A DNA stretch of 64,000 nucleotides from Shinisaurus crocodilurus. Its lineage: Eukaryota; Chordata; Lepidosauria; Squamata; Shinisauridae. Under the pieces are notes generated by a model, which was given only the letters and a program-made list of their open reading frames with translations, did not search any database and was not told where the DNA came from. The stretch is taken from positions 308,764,834-308,828,833 of the forward strand of contig CM037877.1 of the NCBI GenBank assembly GCA_021292165.1. Reading direction: 5' to 3'. Of this stretch, positions 37,993 to 49,173 are shown in pieces. Both the position numbers and the translations under genes were made by a program. How positions within the stretch are numbered: position 1 is the first letter of the stretch; every line of letters begins with the position of its first letter.

Positions 37993-39392
37993 ATTATGCA
38001 GGGATTTGTGCATTTGGGGCTGATCTGAGCATTTTCGGGAGCACAATTTCGCGCAAATGCGAATCTGTACAAGCATGCGCGCGAATGCATTTCCCCAAAT
38101 TCCGAGTCCACAGATTGGTGGACAGCGGAGCAAAAGTCACCCAGAAATAAAAGAAAAATGGCAGTGGAGCAGCTTTCCCTCAGTTTGCACACATCCGTAT
38201 CTGGTCCTGGGATCTTGCACCCCTGGATCAGAGTATCTTTCCCTGACCTGGACCAAACAGCAGGAAGTGCTTGGGAGAGATGGTTGTTTGCAGTCTCTGG
38301 CCATCTGGTGAACCCAGTGATATCATGGCCCCTTGTTCCCCAGGGTTTCAAAGAGCTGCGAAGGGAGGAGGTAACAGAGGACGTGGCCACAGCGAGAGCC
38401 CCTCCAAGCACAGTTGCAGCCGCGACAGAGTCAGCTTGAAGCAGCTACTGCCTGCTTCTCGGATGTCTCTTTCCCTGCGAAAGATGCTTTCTTCAGCTTT
38501 GTGTGTGTGTGTGCAATGCCTGGTCCCTTAAATAGCAAGGAAAAGCCTTCCACTTGCTGAGCTTAGCTTAAGTGCTGTTGAAGGCCTGATGTCAGACTCT
38601 GGAACCCATCCAGATCCCCAATGCAATAATAATAAAGCTTGCCCAGACGGCACAGACTTCGCAGGGAGAAGAGAAACTCGATCATGAGGCTCGCAGGATT
38701 GTAATTGAATCGGCAGCCAAACACCTTTTTCTAAAGGGCTCCCAATGCCTGTTTTTCTGCTGGAGGTCTGAAGAGGTCACATTTTTCTCCTGCAATTAGA
38801 AATCTGCTGGGAGGGAGCTCCCCGGGGCTTGCAATTGGTTTCTATTCCTGGTAGCTATATGAAAAGAGGAGCTGGCTGGGAAGCTTCACGTCACGTCCAC
38901 AGTGGGAGAGTTGGCCATTTGAAACGGCCCAGAGACCGTTGAGGGGCCAACAGTGATTTGCACCACCCCCGTCATCTGGACTAATGTGAACATTTGGGCC
39001 ACAATCCCCCCTTCACATCAGCAGCAGGACTCTTTGGCGTGATGTACAGGTGTGTGTGTTTGTGTGTGGGGTGTGTGTGTTGTTGTTAAGCAGTAGATCA
39101 GATGGGAGAGCCTGATGACCAGACTTTTGGTATGCAAGATCTCAGACATCAGCTGCGCAGTGCCAGGAAAATAACTTTGCTCATTCATCCCATCATCCTC
39201 TTTGTCTCTGTGTCAAGGAGCAAGATGGTGCCAGGAGGGACCACTGGTAGCATGTTGATAAAGAGCCCCCACACACAAACACACCCTTGCACAGAAAACT
39301 GGCAACATTTATGGGCAACTGCTCATTTGGGAGCTGCTGGACAGACTTTCTGCTTGTTACTAGCACCCCCAAATGTCTCTTGGTAGTGGCAA
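37993..39392. other. Mostly single-copy-looking sequence
   Basis: No gene seen. 38580-38890 contains GATTGTAATTGAATCGG, GCAATTAGAAATCTGC and GCAATTGGTTTC, A/T-core motifs in otherwise balanced unique sequence. GT-rich tracts at 38500 and 39048-39085. Confidence 0.3.
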
Positions 39393-39778
39393 ATAATACT
39401 TATTTATTTATTTATTTATTTTCTATACCTGCCCAATAGCCGAAGCGCTCTCTAGGCGGTGTACAACAATAATTAAAAACAAACAATAAAATACAGTTAA
39501 AAAGGCAAACAATAAAACATTATGAAATTTTTAAAAACCAATTTTAAAATATCTCTAAAACAAGTTAATAAAAACGCGACCGCTAAAAACAATTTACCAC
39601 CCCACCATATACCATTTCATTATTAAAAGCCTCAAGGTAGAGGGCAGTCTTAACCTGGCGCCGAAAAGATAATAGAGTTGGTGCCAGCCAGACGGGCCTC
39701 ATGGGGGAGCTTGTTCCACAGTTGGGGGGCTACCACAGAGAAGGCCCTCCCCCTTGTCGCCGCCCTCCAAGCCTCACG
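39393..39778 (-). mobile_element. L2 LINE 3' end with C-terminal codons
   Basis: The AATA-type tail is at the left (39401-39420). On the minus strand near 39640-39760 the frame reads APQLWNKLPHEARLAGTNSI, the L2 block matching APVLWNSLPSDLR of the 37-kb copy. Confidence 0.75.
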
Positions 39779-39949
39779 TGTATATGTTGTAATATGCAAT
39801 GCAAATTGTATATTGCATTCTCTCCATAATATATCCTTTGACTCAACACAAAGTTGGCCTTACTGTCACAGATTTGAGCAACTCTAAATCACTGACCTTC
39901 TCATCTGCCCCAGCAGCAAATTCACATACCACAGCCGAGGAGAAGCTGG

Positions 39950-40150
39950 CAAGCCCCTGGTTCGAATCTCACGTCTGCCGTGAACCTCGCTAGGTGGCCT
40001 CAGTCCCACATCCTCAACGTGGGGATTATCAATCTGATCTACCTTGCCGGGCTGTTGTGGGAATCAATGAGCTCATTACACACAAGGTGCTTTAAACACT
40101 CTAAAGTGATACGAATGCAAAGCATTACTACGTTTACTCCATTAAGTGTT
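39950..40150 (+). mobile_element. Ancient MIR fragment
   Basis: GGTTCGAATCTCACGTCTGCC (B box), CTAGGTGGCCTCAGTC, CTACCTTGCCGGGCTGTTGT and GGTGCTTTAAACACTC are MIR landmarks. Confidence 0.55.
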
Positions 40151-40490
40151 CCTTACGAAGACTCTACCATTTATCTCTTCTTCACCGAAACAAGCTGGAA
40201 TCACCTGCAATTTCAGTAATTCAGGCTTTTAGCAAAATGCTGGCATTTTACCAGAAGCCTGCTGTGTTAGTCCACATTGAAGAGTCTTAGTCTGAAAAAT
40301 CCACTTGAGGGTACGTACACTTTTATCCCTCTATCAGGTGTGCTGTTCCTTCTGCATGTGTGATGAAGTCCAAAGCAGCCGGGTGTCTGTCATGGGCTAT
40401 TTTTTGGTAGAAAGGTGGGGTATACATCAAATAAATAAACAATAAATGTGTGTGTATATATACACTTACCCCCCCCCCACACACACACAC
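40151..40490. other. No gene; LINE/SINE-type tail near 40405-40455
   Basis: TTGGTAGAAAGGTGGGGTAT followed by AAATAAATAAA resembles an L2/CORE-SINE 3' tail; the head is unrecognised. A (CA) tract at 40478-40493. Confidence 0.4.
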
Positions 40491-40493
40491 ACA

Positions 40494-40636
40494 TGTCTGG
40501 AGGCATTCAAGGTGCAGCTGGACAGCCATCTGTCAGGGATGCTTTGACCTGGATTCCTGCATTGAGCAGGGGGTTGGACTCGATGGCCTTGTAGGCCCCT
40601 TCCAACTCTACTTTTCTATGATTCTATGATTCTATT
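40494..40636 (+). mobile_element. CR1 3' end, short copy
   Basis: TCTGGAGGCATTCAAGGTGC (ORF2 end), the 3' UTR, and the ATTCTATG tail repeat. Confidence 0.9.
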
Positions 40637-41069
40637 ACATGTTTGGGGCACATTTTCAGTTTGAACACCCCCATCTATCTGCATCTAAGGGTCAATGTGC
40701 ACATCGCACCGTTGCCTTGTCATGTGACGGCATCAGCCTGAGCTCTGTGGGCAATTTTTGTGCTGTTGTGGCTTCAACAGCCACGAGGCTCCACAAGCAG
40801 GTTATAACGGCAATCCCTTTTCTTTTGTGGCTTTCAAACCTGATCACATCTGGACCCATCGCAGGGGGACTAGCGTGGGAAACATCGCCTCATGCATCTG
40901 CTTCCCTGCCATAAAATTATGGCAAAAAAGATTATGGTACATGTATGTACTTGGGGGTGGGAATGTCCACCATCTTTCTCTGAGGCTCTTTGTAATTGCA
41001 TTCTGGAAAGTCACATATGATGAATCTATCGTATCTCCATCCTTCTAGTCTAAGCTCTTCCACTCTGCT
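40637..41069. other. No gene or recognisable repeat seen
   Basis: Nothing diagnostic. Confidence 0.35.
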
Positions 41070-42558
41070 CCTCTTTAGAACCACTGTCTATTATCTTTGA
41101 GAAATCATGGAGGACAGGTGAAGTGCCAGACGACTGGAGGAGGGCAAATGTTGTTCCCATCTTCAAAAAGGGCAAGAAGGAGGAACCTGGGAACTATAGG
41201 CCAGTCAGTCTGACATCAATCCCTGGGAAGATTTTTGAGCAGATTATAAAGAAGTCAGTCTGCAAGCACCTTGAAAACAATGCAGTGATTACTAGAAGCC
41301 AGCATGGATTTGTCAAGAACAAATCCTGTCAGACTAATCTGATCTCATTTTTTGATCGGGTAACCTCCCTTGTGGACTGTGGGAATGCTGTGGACATTAT
41401 ATATCTGGACTTCAGCAAAGCTTTCGACAAAGTGCCTCATTATATCCTGATTAGTAAGCTAGCTAAGAGTGGGCTAGATGGAACAACTATCAGGTGGATC
41501 CACAATTGGCTACAGAATCGGACTCAAAGAGTGCTTATCAATGGTTCCTTCTCAAACTGGGGAGAGGTAACGAGCGGGGTACCACAGGGCTCGGTCCTGG
41601 GCCCGGTGCTCTTCAACATTTTTATTAATGACTTGGATGAGGAGGTACAGGGAATGCTTATCAAATTTGCAGATGACACAAAGTTGGGTGGAACAGCTAA
41701 TACTCTGGAAGACAGAAACAAAATTCAAAGTGCCCTCGATAGGCTGGAGCGCTGGGCCGAAAACAACAGAATGAAATTTAACAGGGATAAATGCCAAGTG
41801 CTGCACCTAGGGAGAGGAAACCAAATGCAGAGTTACAGAATGGGGGACACTTGGCTCAACAATACTACAAGTGAGAAGGATCTTGGAATTGTGGTAGATC
41901 ACAAACTGAATATGAGCCAGCAATGCGATGTGGCTGCAAAGAAGGCAAATGCTATTTTGGGCTGTATTAATAGAAGTATAGCTTCCAAATCGCGGGAAGT
42001 GATAATTCCCCTTTACTCGGCACTGGTTAGGCCTCATCTTGAGTACTGCGTCCAGTTCTGGGCACCTCACTTTAAGAAGGACATAGACAAACTGGAGAGG
42101 GTTCAGAGGAGGGCAACAAGGATGATAAAGGGACTGGAAACAAGGCCCTATGAGGAGAGACTGAAAGAACTGGGCATGTTTAGCCTTCAGAAGAGGAGAC
42201 TGAGGGGAGATATGATCGCACTCTTCCAGTATTTGAAGGGATGTCACACAGAGGAGGGCAAAGATCTCTTCTCGTTCATCCCAGTTTGCAGGACACGGAA
42301 TAATGGGCTCAAATTACAGGAACCCAGATTCCACCTAAACATCAGGAAAAATTTCCTGACTGTCAGAGCAATAAGACAATGGAATCAACTACCTAGGGAG
42401 GTGGTGGGCTCTCCCAATCTGGAGGCATTCAAGGTGCAGCTGGACAGACATCTGTCAGATATGCTTTGACCTGGATTCCTGCATTGAGCAGGGGGTTGGA
42501 CTCGATGGCCTTGTAGGCCCCTTCCAACTCTACTTTTCTATGATTCTATGATTCTATG
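41070..42558 (+). mobile_element. CR1 LINE, 5'-truncated, young
   Basis: About 1.49 kb, starting inside ORF2 upstream of the reverse-transcriptase core and ending with three ATTCTATG tail repeats. Uninterrupted coding marks it as the best-preserved CR1 ORF2 copy in the window. Confidence 0.92.
41078..42469 (+). CDS. CR1 ORF2 reverse transcriptase (C-terminal ~463 residues)
   Basis: The frame is open from a stop at 41051 to the TGA at 42467-42469. Counting from 41123, landmarks are NYRPVSLTS (24-32), HGFVKNKSC (61-69), YLDFSKAFD (94-102, first catalytic aspartate), GVPQGSVLGP (152-161) and FADDTKLGG (182-190, catalytic DD pair). Thumb/C-terminal blocks follow through LGMFSLQKRRLRGDM, and it ends near EVVGSPNLEAFK. 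This is RT of the CR1 clade. The N-terminal apurinic endonuclease domain is missing through 5' truncation, so it cannot support a full cycle. No host role is implied. Confidence 0.92.
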   Translation, partial: EPLSIIFEKSWRTGEVPDDWRRANVVPIFKKGKKEEPGNYRPVSLTSIPGKIFEQIIKKSVCKHLENNAVITRSQHGFVKNKSCQTNLISFFDRVTSLVDCGNAVDIIYLDFSKAFDKVPHYILISKLAKSGLDGTTIRWIHNWLQNRTQRVLINGSFSNWGEVTSGVPQGSVLGPVLFNIFINDLDEEVQGMLIKFADDTKLGGTANTLEDRNKIQSALDRLERWAENNRMKFNRDKCQVLHLGRGNQMQSYRMGDTWLNNTTSEKDLGIVVDHKLNMSQQCDVAAKKANAILGCINRSIASKSREVIIPLYSALVRPHLEYCVQFWAPHFKKDIDKLERVQRRATRMIKGLETRPYEERLKELGMFSLQKRRLRGDMIALFQYLKGCHTEEGKDLFSFIPVCRTRNNGLKLQEPRFHLNIRKNFLTVRAIRQWNQLPREVVGSPNLEAFKVQLDRHLSDML

Positions 42559-42559
42559 A

Positions 42560-43182
42560 CTCTCTCCCTTTTGGGGCTCAAGCCCCACCTGCAATTGCCT
42601 ACCTTCCTCTTTTCTCCTCTGTTGCCCTCGTGCTTCCCCAACTCCCACACACCACAAGCTCTCCATAATCATTTACAGTCAGTGCTTTTCTCCACTATAA
42701 TTTACATGGCAATTATATTTAACAAAAACGGCAATAAAAGCAAGAGTTACTGCGATGTTGCTATCAAGCCGTAATTATCCTTTGAACAATTCGGTGATTA
42801 CAGTTTGCAGTGGAGGTAAAAAAAATTGGCACTGGCCCCTTTCAGTAGGGGATGCAGAGTTGTGATCGAAAGATCTGGGTCCTGATCGAAAGAGAAAGCA
42901 GTGGAAAAGCAGAGGCCGCTGCAATGGGACTGGGGACCTTTTGGGATTGGGCCCAGGAAATTAGGGAAAGGCAAGATGAGAAATTGGGAAAATATGCAAT
43001 GGAATGCTGGTAAGATCAGCAGAGGAGTAAGGTGAGTTCAGCAGATGCTGCGCAAGACAGGTCGTCTGTGGAGTTTTCTAATAAGCTGCTAAGGCACCAA
43101 ACCAGTGACAAAGAGGAGCAGACCTTGTGTAGCAAGCTACGGATGGTGTACACTTAAGGATTTGTACAGTGACAACTCCCGG
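42560..43182. other. No gene or recognisable repeat seen
   Basis: Nothing diagnostic. Confidence 0.35.
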
Positions 43183-43886
43183 TAGGGATGTATGAGAATT
43201 TCGTTTCAGTTCACAAATCACTCAAAAATGCCCCGTTCACAGCCCTGAATGCAAATGGGAGTGCATATTCTCCAGAAATGTATTTGCACTCACAAAATGT
43301 GCAGTTTTAAAAATAAACATGTTTAAAAATGCACAACTTTTGAAAAATGCACAAATTTAAAAATGTATTACTTTTTTTAAAAAAGCACAACTTTAAAAAC
43401 ATGGAACTTTTGAAAAATGTATAACTTTAAAAATGCACAACATCATGTTTTTTTTTAAAAATGTGCAACTTTAAAAGCACACAAATATGAAACATGCAAC
43501 TTTAGAAAAATGCACAATGTTAAAAGTACACAACATTAGAAGTGTACAGCATTAAAAGCGCACAACTTTAGAAACATACAACTTTAGAAAAATGCATAAT
43601 GTTAAAAGTACACAACATTATAAGCGCACAGCATTAAAAGAGCACAGGATTAAATGCACATAACTTTAGAAACATGCAACTTTAGAAAAATGCACAACGT
43701 TAAAAATGCTTTAAAAAAAAAAAGAAGCAAAATTTTTGAAAAATACACAACTTTCCCCATTTGAACAACAACAACAAAAAATTAGGTCACACATAAGAAT
43801 GGGAGTGAGCTGAACTGAACTTTTAAGAAAAGTTTGGAGAACTTCAGGGAACTCAAGTCTCTCTGGTTCTCCCATCCCTACGAAAT
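43183..43886. mobile_element. hAT-like element with internal degenerate minisatellite
   Basis: The left end is TAGGGATGTATGAGAATTTC then GTTTCAGTTC; the right end has GGTTCTCCCATCCCTA. Between them AAAATGCACAACTTTA variants recur dozens of times at about 15-17 bp spacing (43260-43750). Related ends lie at 15073 and 56237. No matching TSD was found. Confidence 0.6.
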
Positions 43887-44264
43887 CGATCAGTTTCTCT
43901 TTCTCCTGCATTCAATTTTTTTTAGCTCTCAAGTTCTTTCAATCCTGAACATGAAGAAATTCACAAATTTAGAAAAAAAAAAATATTTCTTACCATAAGT
44001 GCACTGAAACAAAGTTCTCACCTGTATGGACAAGAAAAATTCAATAGGTACAGCGATTCCCACAGAGAGGACCACGTTATACCTGCCTGACATATGGGCT
44101 GCTCAAGATGAGGAGCTTGTGAGGAAAAAGAGGCAGCAACTCCAGTTCAGCACCAACGTGGCTGAATACACAGGAAATCAAACCCAGACTTTTAAGAGCT
44201 AAGCACTCCAAGCCCTGGGCCTGGACGGATGAATATGTCCATTTGGGTTTCTCCCACATTTGAA
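43887..44264. other. No gene; possibly part of a related hAT-like element
   Basis: The right end of such an element (GAACTGAAACAAAATTATCA then TCCATCC) reappears at 44954-44982 beyond the L1, so the L1 may have inserted into it. Confidence 0.35.
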
Positions 44265-44945
44265 TTTTTTTTTTTTTTTTTTAAATATTTTATTAAATTT
44301 TAAAACAATACAAAGAAAATAACATACACACATAACTAATATTGTGCTCCCATCACCATGGGACCAAACAATCCAATAACTCTATAATTGTTCATTATTC
44401 CAAAAATACAATATATCTTGACAGGGTAAACTCCCTTTCCCCCTTTTAAACACATATTCCAAAAATAAACCCCAAATATCCTTAAAATTATTTTTCTTTA
44501 ATTGACCCCTTTTGCATTTAATATTACAAGTCAACATATCATTCAAAGCCATATCCCATACTTCCTTATACCATTCAGTAATAGTGAAAACTTGCTGGAT
44601 TTTCCATTTCCTTGCTATCATTAGTCTACCTGCCGTTAACAAATTTATGATTAATTCTTTAACATTTTGTGAACCGATCACCTTTTCCGTTATTGTTAGC
44701 AAAGCTAGTTTAGGGCATACCTCTAAATCAACTCCAACAATTTCTGATATTTCCTCAAAAATCATTTTCCAAAAATCCATTACATTTTTACAACTCCACC
44801 ACATATGAGCATATGTACCCAATTCCTGACATCCTCGCCAACACATTGGAGAACATTTATTATCTATTCTATTTAATCTCACTGGGGTCTGAATTTTTTT
44901 AAATCTCAAATTCTTTCTGTTCTTTGCAAATTTTGGTAAATTCTT
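44265..44945 (-). mobile_element. L1 LINE, 5'-truncated, with poly(A)
   Basis: T18 at 44265-44282 marks the 3' tail. The 3' UTR and ORF2 C-terminus follow on the minus strand. Confidence 0.85.
44382..44945 (-). pseudogene. L1 ORF2 C-terminal fragment with CWRGC motif
   Basis: Open for about 187 L1 codons. CWRGCQELGTYAHMWWSCKN is the L1 C-terminal cysteine/histidine motif (CxxxC...HxxxxC). Then come EVCPKLALLTITEK, LLTAGRLMIARKWK, WDMALNDMLTCNIK and LPCQDILYFWN. The RT domain is missing by truncation. Confidence 0.88.
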
Positions 44946-44999
44946 ATTCAAAATGAACTGAAACAAAATTATCATCCATCCTTATGTACACTGTGTGAC

Positions 45000-45600
45000 A
45001 CACTTCTAACATTCTGATTGGTTATCCGAAATTACTACATGTCAGGATCTCCTGTTCTGAACATTATCAGGCATGGTGAAATAGGTTGGACATCCAAAAT
45101 CGCTGAACTTCAGGATCTTTTAAGGGGAACACTAACTAACTCATTCGCCATTCCAGGGTCAACAAGATAAATGCATTTTTGGCAGATTAATTGGTAGTTA
45201 TAAATTGCTCATGTCAGGTTCTCTGAAATGAAGAGTATCTCCCCCCTCTGTGCCAGGCAAAGCAAAATATGTCACTTGGTCATCTAAAATGGTGACACTT
45301 CGTTGGTCCCTAGGTGGACTGCTAATTCTTTTTCCATTCTAGGAAGCAGAAAACATGAGAGGACACGCATGCCATGCAGACTATTGGCCAGAAATGGCTA
45401 CTTGCCAGGAACTCCTACCTAAACGGGTCCAGGAACAGCACAATCTTTCATGTGGTTGTGAAAAACAGCTCCAGTGCAGGATCTCCTAATTGGACCACTA
45501 ACTCATTCTCCATTTTTTGGGACTGCAAACCTAAAAAGAGTGTCCTTGGGCCAGACTTACTGGTGGGGTGGCCAGCAATGTCTAGTTATTAGGGTCCTTT
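45000..45600. repeat. Degenerate tandem repeat, period about 170-190 bp
   Basis: ACTAACTCATTCGCCATTCC (45135), GCTAATTCTTTTTCCATTCT (45322) and ACTAACTCATTCTCCATTTT (45498) recur, as do ATGTCAGGATCTCCTG (45040), ATGTCAGGTTCTCTG (45209) and GTGCAGGATCTCCTA (45474). Family unknown. Confidence 0.5.
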
Positions 45601-45964
45601 GGAGGAAACACACAGAAGTGTTAAATAAAACCAGAGACTTAAACAGAAAGAGAAGGGAGAAAATACTGGAACATCTGCCAGAGCTTTTTTGACCTGTACG
45701 GAGACTGAAGACTAGTGGGCGAGCCTGTCCACTTTGCACCACTTACTTCCACATTTTGAACATGTCGGGCATTTTAAGTGCTTGCACAATGCCACCGGTG
45801 CATGTTACATCCCCCCTCTCGCTTCCCTTTGTGCATCTCTCAAACATGCTACAGGTAGTGTGCTTACTTGAAAGGCTTGTTATTGTATAAGCCGGAATTG
45901 GAATGTGAGCATATGCAATCTGGGGGCCAGTGGGGGCAGCGAGGGAAGACAAAAGGAGAGAAAG

Positions 45965-46035
45965 CCCAATGATCATGCTGGCTTGGGATGATGGGAGTTG
46001 TACTCCAACACACCTACACCTGGAAGACACCTGGT
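45965..46035. mobile_element. Palindromic hAT-MITE single arm
   Basis: GATGATGGGAGTTGTACTCC then ACACCTGGTTGGGGAAAGG, the right arm of the family. Confidence 0.5.
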
Positions 46036-46539
46036 TGGGGAAAGGATGGAGACTAAATCTGTCATAAATCAGTCCGGTCCACAGATAAGCCGTCGTCGTT
46101 AACACAGCCCAAGGTTGGAAGCCAAGAGATCTGTCCAAAACCAAAATGAGACGAAGCCGTGTCGGAGGAGCCGTCTGAAGCGTGGTCAGGGGTGTTCCGA
46201 AGTCAAGGAAGCACGAGTCTCGGTCCGGGGCCTGGCAGGAGTGTCCGGCTACGGTCGAGTTGCAATGACAATGGCTTCCAGCGTCCGAAGTGTGTTTGGG
46301 GCCTGTCTTTTACACAGGCGCTGATTGGCAAGGCAGCACAGCTGGACCAGGCTGCAGAAGACACGTGCCTGGCCCCACCCCAAACACAGCTGCCCCACGT
46401 CTTCCAAACGGAGGTACAACAAAATCCCTCATTGGTGAAGGTGTGGGTCGCAGACATTCCAAGTGCTCTTATTTTGGGGGCCCAGTCCCCAGTAAATCAT
46501 CACCCCCTATTTTTGCCTTTTGGGGATGCCATGTTAAAA
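46036..46539. other. No gene; GC-rich segment of unknown nature
   Basis: 46060-46410 contains several CpGs and short frames on both strands without recognisable domains. Possibly an LTR, but no ends or TSD were identified. Confidence 0.3.
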
Positions 46540-46668
46540 TGTTGGCCAGGCCTGGTTGTTACTTGGATGGGAGACCCCCCTCCTCTAGTTTCCTGCATTG
46601 AGCAGGGGGTTGGACTCGATGGCCTTGTAGGCCCCTTCCAACTCTATAATCTATGAATGTCTATGAGG
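46540..46668 (+). mobile_element. 5S-derived SINE with CR1 tail, 5'-truncated
   Basis: GGCCTGGTTGTTACTTGGAT and GGGAGACC (5S box C region), then TTCCTGCATTGAGCAGGGGG and CCTTCCAACTCTATAATC from the CR1 tail. Box A is missing. Confidence 0.85.
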
Positions 46669-48124
46669 TGTCATTCTTCAGGGCTCAACTCCCCCTCCCC
46701 AGGGTCTCCAGGTCTTACATTTCTGTGGGGAGGGGGGTCAGGGTGAAGAGTGGTGGGGAACCCTAAGATGCCGTGGAGAGTGCACACAGCCAGCCTGCCT
46801 TTTCACACTCTGGAGATGCTGAGTTATACTTCAGTCTGCGATAGCACATTATTAAGCAATTAGGTTTGTCTAATATCTCTTTAATCAAAAGAACAGCACC
46901 CATCTTGGCTTTTAAATCAGCTGAGTAAACAAACGCAGTGTACAGAAATGCATAATCAGGGAGGGTGTCTTTGGGCCAAACTTGCACATGATGTCATTTC
47001 ATACTTTAAAAACAAAAACAAAAAACGTATGCTTAAGCTGGCAAGATGGCAAGAATCAAATATGGGACCTTCTTCATGCAACGCATGTGTTCTACCAATG
47101 AGCAATAAGCCAAGTGAACAGGAAGGAGATGATGAACGCAAGCAGATGGAGAGGGACAAAGAAGGAAACATCAGATAGCAACAACCCCTCCTGTGACTGC
47201 TTCTCTCCATACTTGGGTGATGCAGATCCAGACGGCATGTCTGGGAGCTTCTGCTCTGCATAGCCCCTCAGCTCTGCGTCTGCTTCTCTGCTCTGCTTGG
47301 CATGCAAAGCCAAGAACAGCTGATTGGGCAAACACACTTGAAGAGCCCTAGAGTTGTCTCACTCACTTCTCCGTGTCTGTGAATTTGCGATCAAGGGCCT
47401 TGTTTTCATTCTGCAATCCCCAACCCTACAGCGGTAGAAGGGGGAGGGGAAAGAAGAGGTGGCCAAGCGCAAGCAGGAGTTCTCTGTGCTTCGCTCATGC
47501 TGCGTTGTGGGAAATGTAAGCCCTCTTTCCCCACAGGCATAGGAGCATGAAAACACACTTCAGAATCTGCATATGGACACAAAGAATCTGCATATGAACA
47601 CCTGGCACACTGGGGCATTTACCAGGAGCCCTGTACCCCAGCAGGGTGTCCCGTTCTGTGGTCCCTTGAGGCTCACAAGGGAAGCTGGCAGTGAGATCAA
47701 GTGAGGAAGGCAGATCAAGGCAGGAAGAAAGTAGGACCTTGGACTCTCTCTCCTACTAGGACAAAAGGAGGATGTTGTCTCAGCAGGGAGCTGAAGTCAA
47801 CTGAAGCCTTATATATAGGCTGACAAGACCTGCAGTGTGGTCAACTCTGCCACTCCTGGAGGAGCTGAATGGATTGTGAGAGGGCCCTTGCCTGATTTTG
47901 TAGCCTGTGAGGCCAGAGAGTGATGATGCTTGGGCGTATCAGCGTAAGCAGCAGAGTGCGTGTGCGTGGGGAGATTTCAGATCCTGTCTCTGTGTGCTAG
48001 CGGAACTCAGACATTCCACACACAGATCTTTCAGACCTCCCCCCTTTCCGCAGCATGCTTTGTAATCTGACCTGCTTCCAGCTTCTCCGTTTGCAGATTA
48101 ATTCATGGAGTCAGGAAACACTCT
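46669..48124. other. No gene; SINE remnant at 47035-47115 and shared repeat at 47660-47757
   Basis: The reverse strand at 47035-47115 reads GCTCATTGGTAGAACACATG and GCATGAAGAAGGTCCC, a degraded tRNA-type SINE head. 47660-47757 matches the flank of the LINE at 30.2 kb. The remainder has no hallmark. Confidence 0.4.
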
Positions 48125-48146
48125 GTAACGCCACAGGTCTAATTCT

Positions 48147-48798
48147 TTTTTTTTTTTTTTTTAATATTTTATTTATTTTTCAAAACAAATTATAACACAA
48201 AAAATATATTTAACAAAATACAAAATTATCACACAAATATAACATAATCAACATACAATAAATCATAAAGTGCTCCCCCCCACCCTCCAAGGGACCAATT
48301 AATATACTTCTATCCTCTTGATCAAATAAAGTCTAAATTCCAAAATATAACATATCCTGACAAGGCATGTTACCCTTCCCCTTTATTAATACATAGTCTA
48401 GTAATTGATTCCATATCTCCATAAAATTATTCTTCTTTAGCAATCCTTTTTTGCATTTGATACTACTAGTTAGTTTATCATTTAGGGCTATGTCCCAAAC
48501 TTCCTTATGCCAGTCTGTTATTAGGAAAACATGTTGTACTTTCCAATTTCTCGCTATCATTAGCCTGGCCGCAGTTAACAAGTTTACAATTAACTCCTTC
48601 GTATTTTGATCACAAATAAGCTTCTCAGTTATTGATAACAATGCTAATTTTGGACAGACCTCTAAATTAGTACCAATAATTTTCGATATTTCTGTAAAAA
48701 CCTCTCGCCAAAACACCAATACATTTTTACAACTCCACCACATATGAGCATATGTCCCTTTTTCCTGACATCCTCTCCAACATAATGCAGAACAATTA
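48147..48798 (-). mobile_element. L1 LINE, 5'-truncated, inserted in an LTR
   Basis: Poly(T) at the left. AGGTCTAATTCT occurs at 48135-48146 and 48799-48810, a 12-bp target duplication. The ORF2 C-terminus is on the minus strand. Confidence 0.9.
48333..48798 (-). pseudogene. L1 ORF2 C-terminal fragment
   Basis: It contains CWRGCQEKGTYAHMWWSCKN, EVCPKLALLSITEK, LLTAARLMIARNWK and MPCQDMLYF before the stop. The listed frame continues a few codons into flanking LTR sequence by chance. Confidence 0.88.
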
Positions 48799-49173
48799 AG
48801 GTCTAATTCTACCTGTTTATTCACTTAGCAAGTAAAGTTCTACAGAGTATACATTTCCTAGTTACAGTCCATATGCAGAGTGCAAATGCATAGCAAGCAT
48901 TACATCCAGTGGAGTAAGTTGAGCTTCACTCCACCTCAGCAAAGGCGTTACATTGTTGCAGTAACAAAAGCCCAGCAAGAAGAACAAAGAAGAAGAGAGA
49001 AAGCAGTCCTGCCTCTCTCTAAGATGGCTTCAGACAGAAAAACAAGTTAGCACGTCATCAGAACATACAAACCATGTGACTAGCTCATACAGTTCTCACA
49101 GTCCAGAAACCACAGTTTCTAGTAAGACATAATAAACCTGTTTACCTCGCCATTCTGTCCCTACCATGTGTCA

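Larger units (their letters stand above)
48125..49173 (-). mobile_element. Probable solo LTR interrupted by an L1
   Basis: With the L1 removed, the minus strand gives a roughly 385-bp unit starting TGTTGACACATGG and ending GGCGTTACA, with a GTGAATAAACAGG polyadenylation signal near its 3' end and TG...CA termini. No coding and no primer-binding site next to it; the flanking TSD is unclear. Confidence 0.5.
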
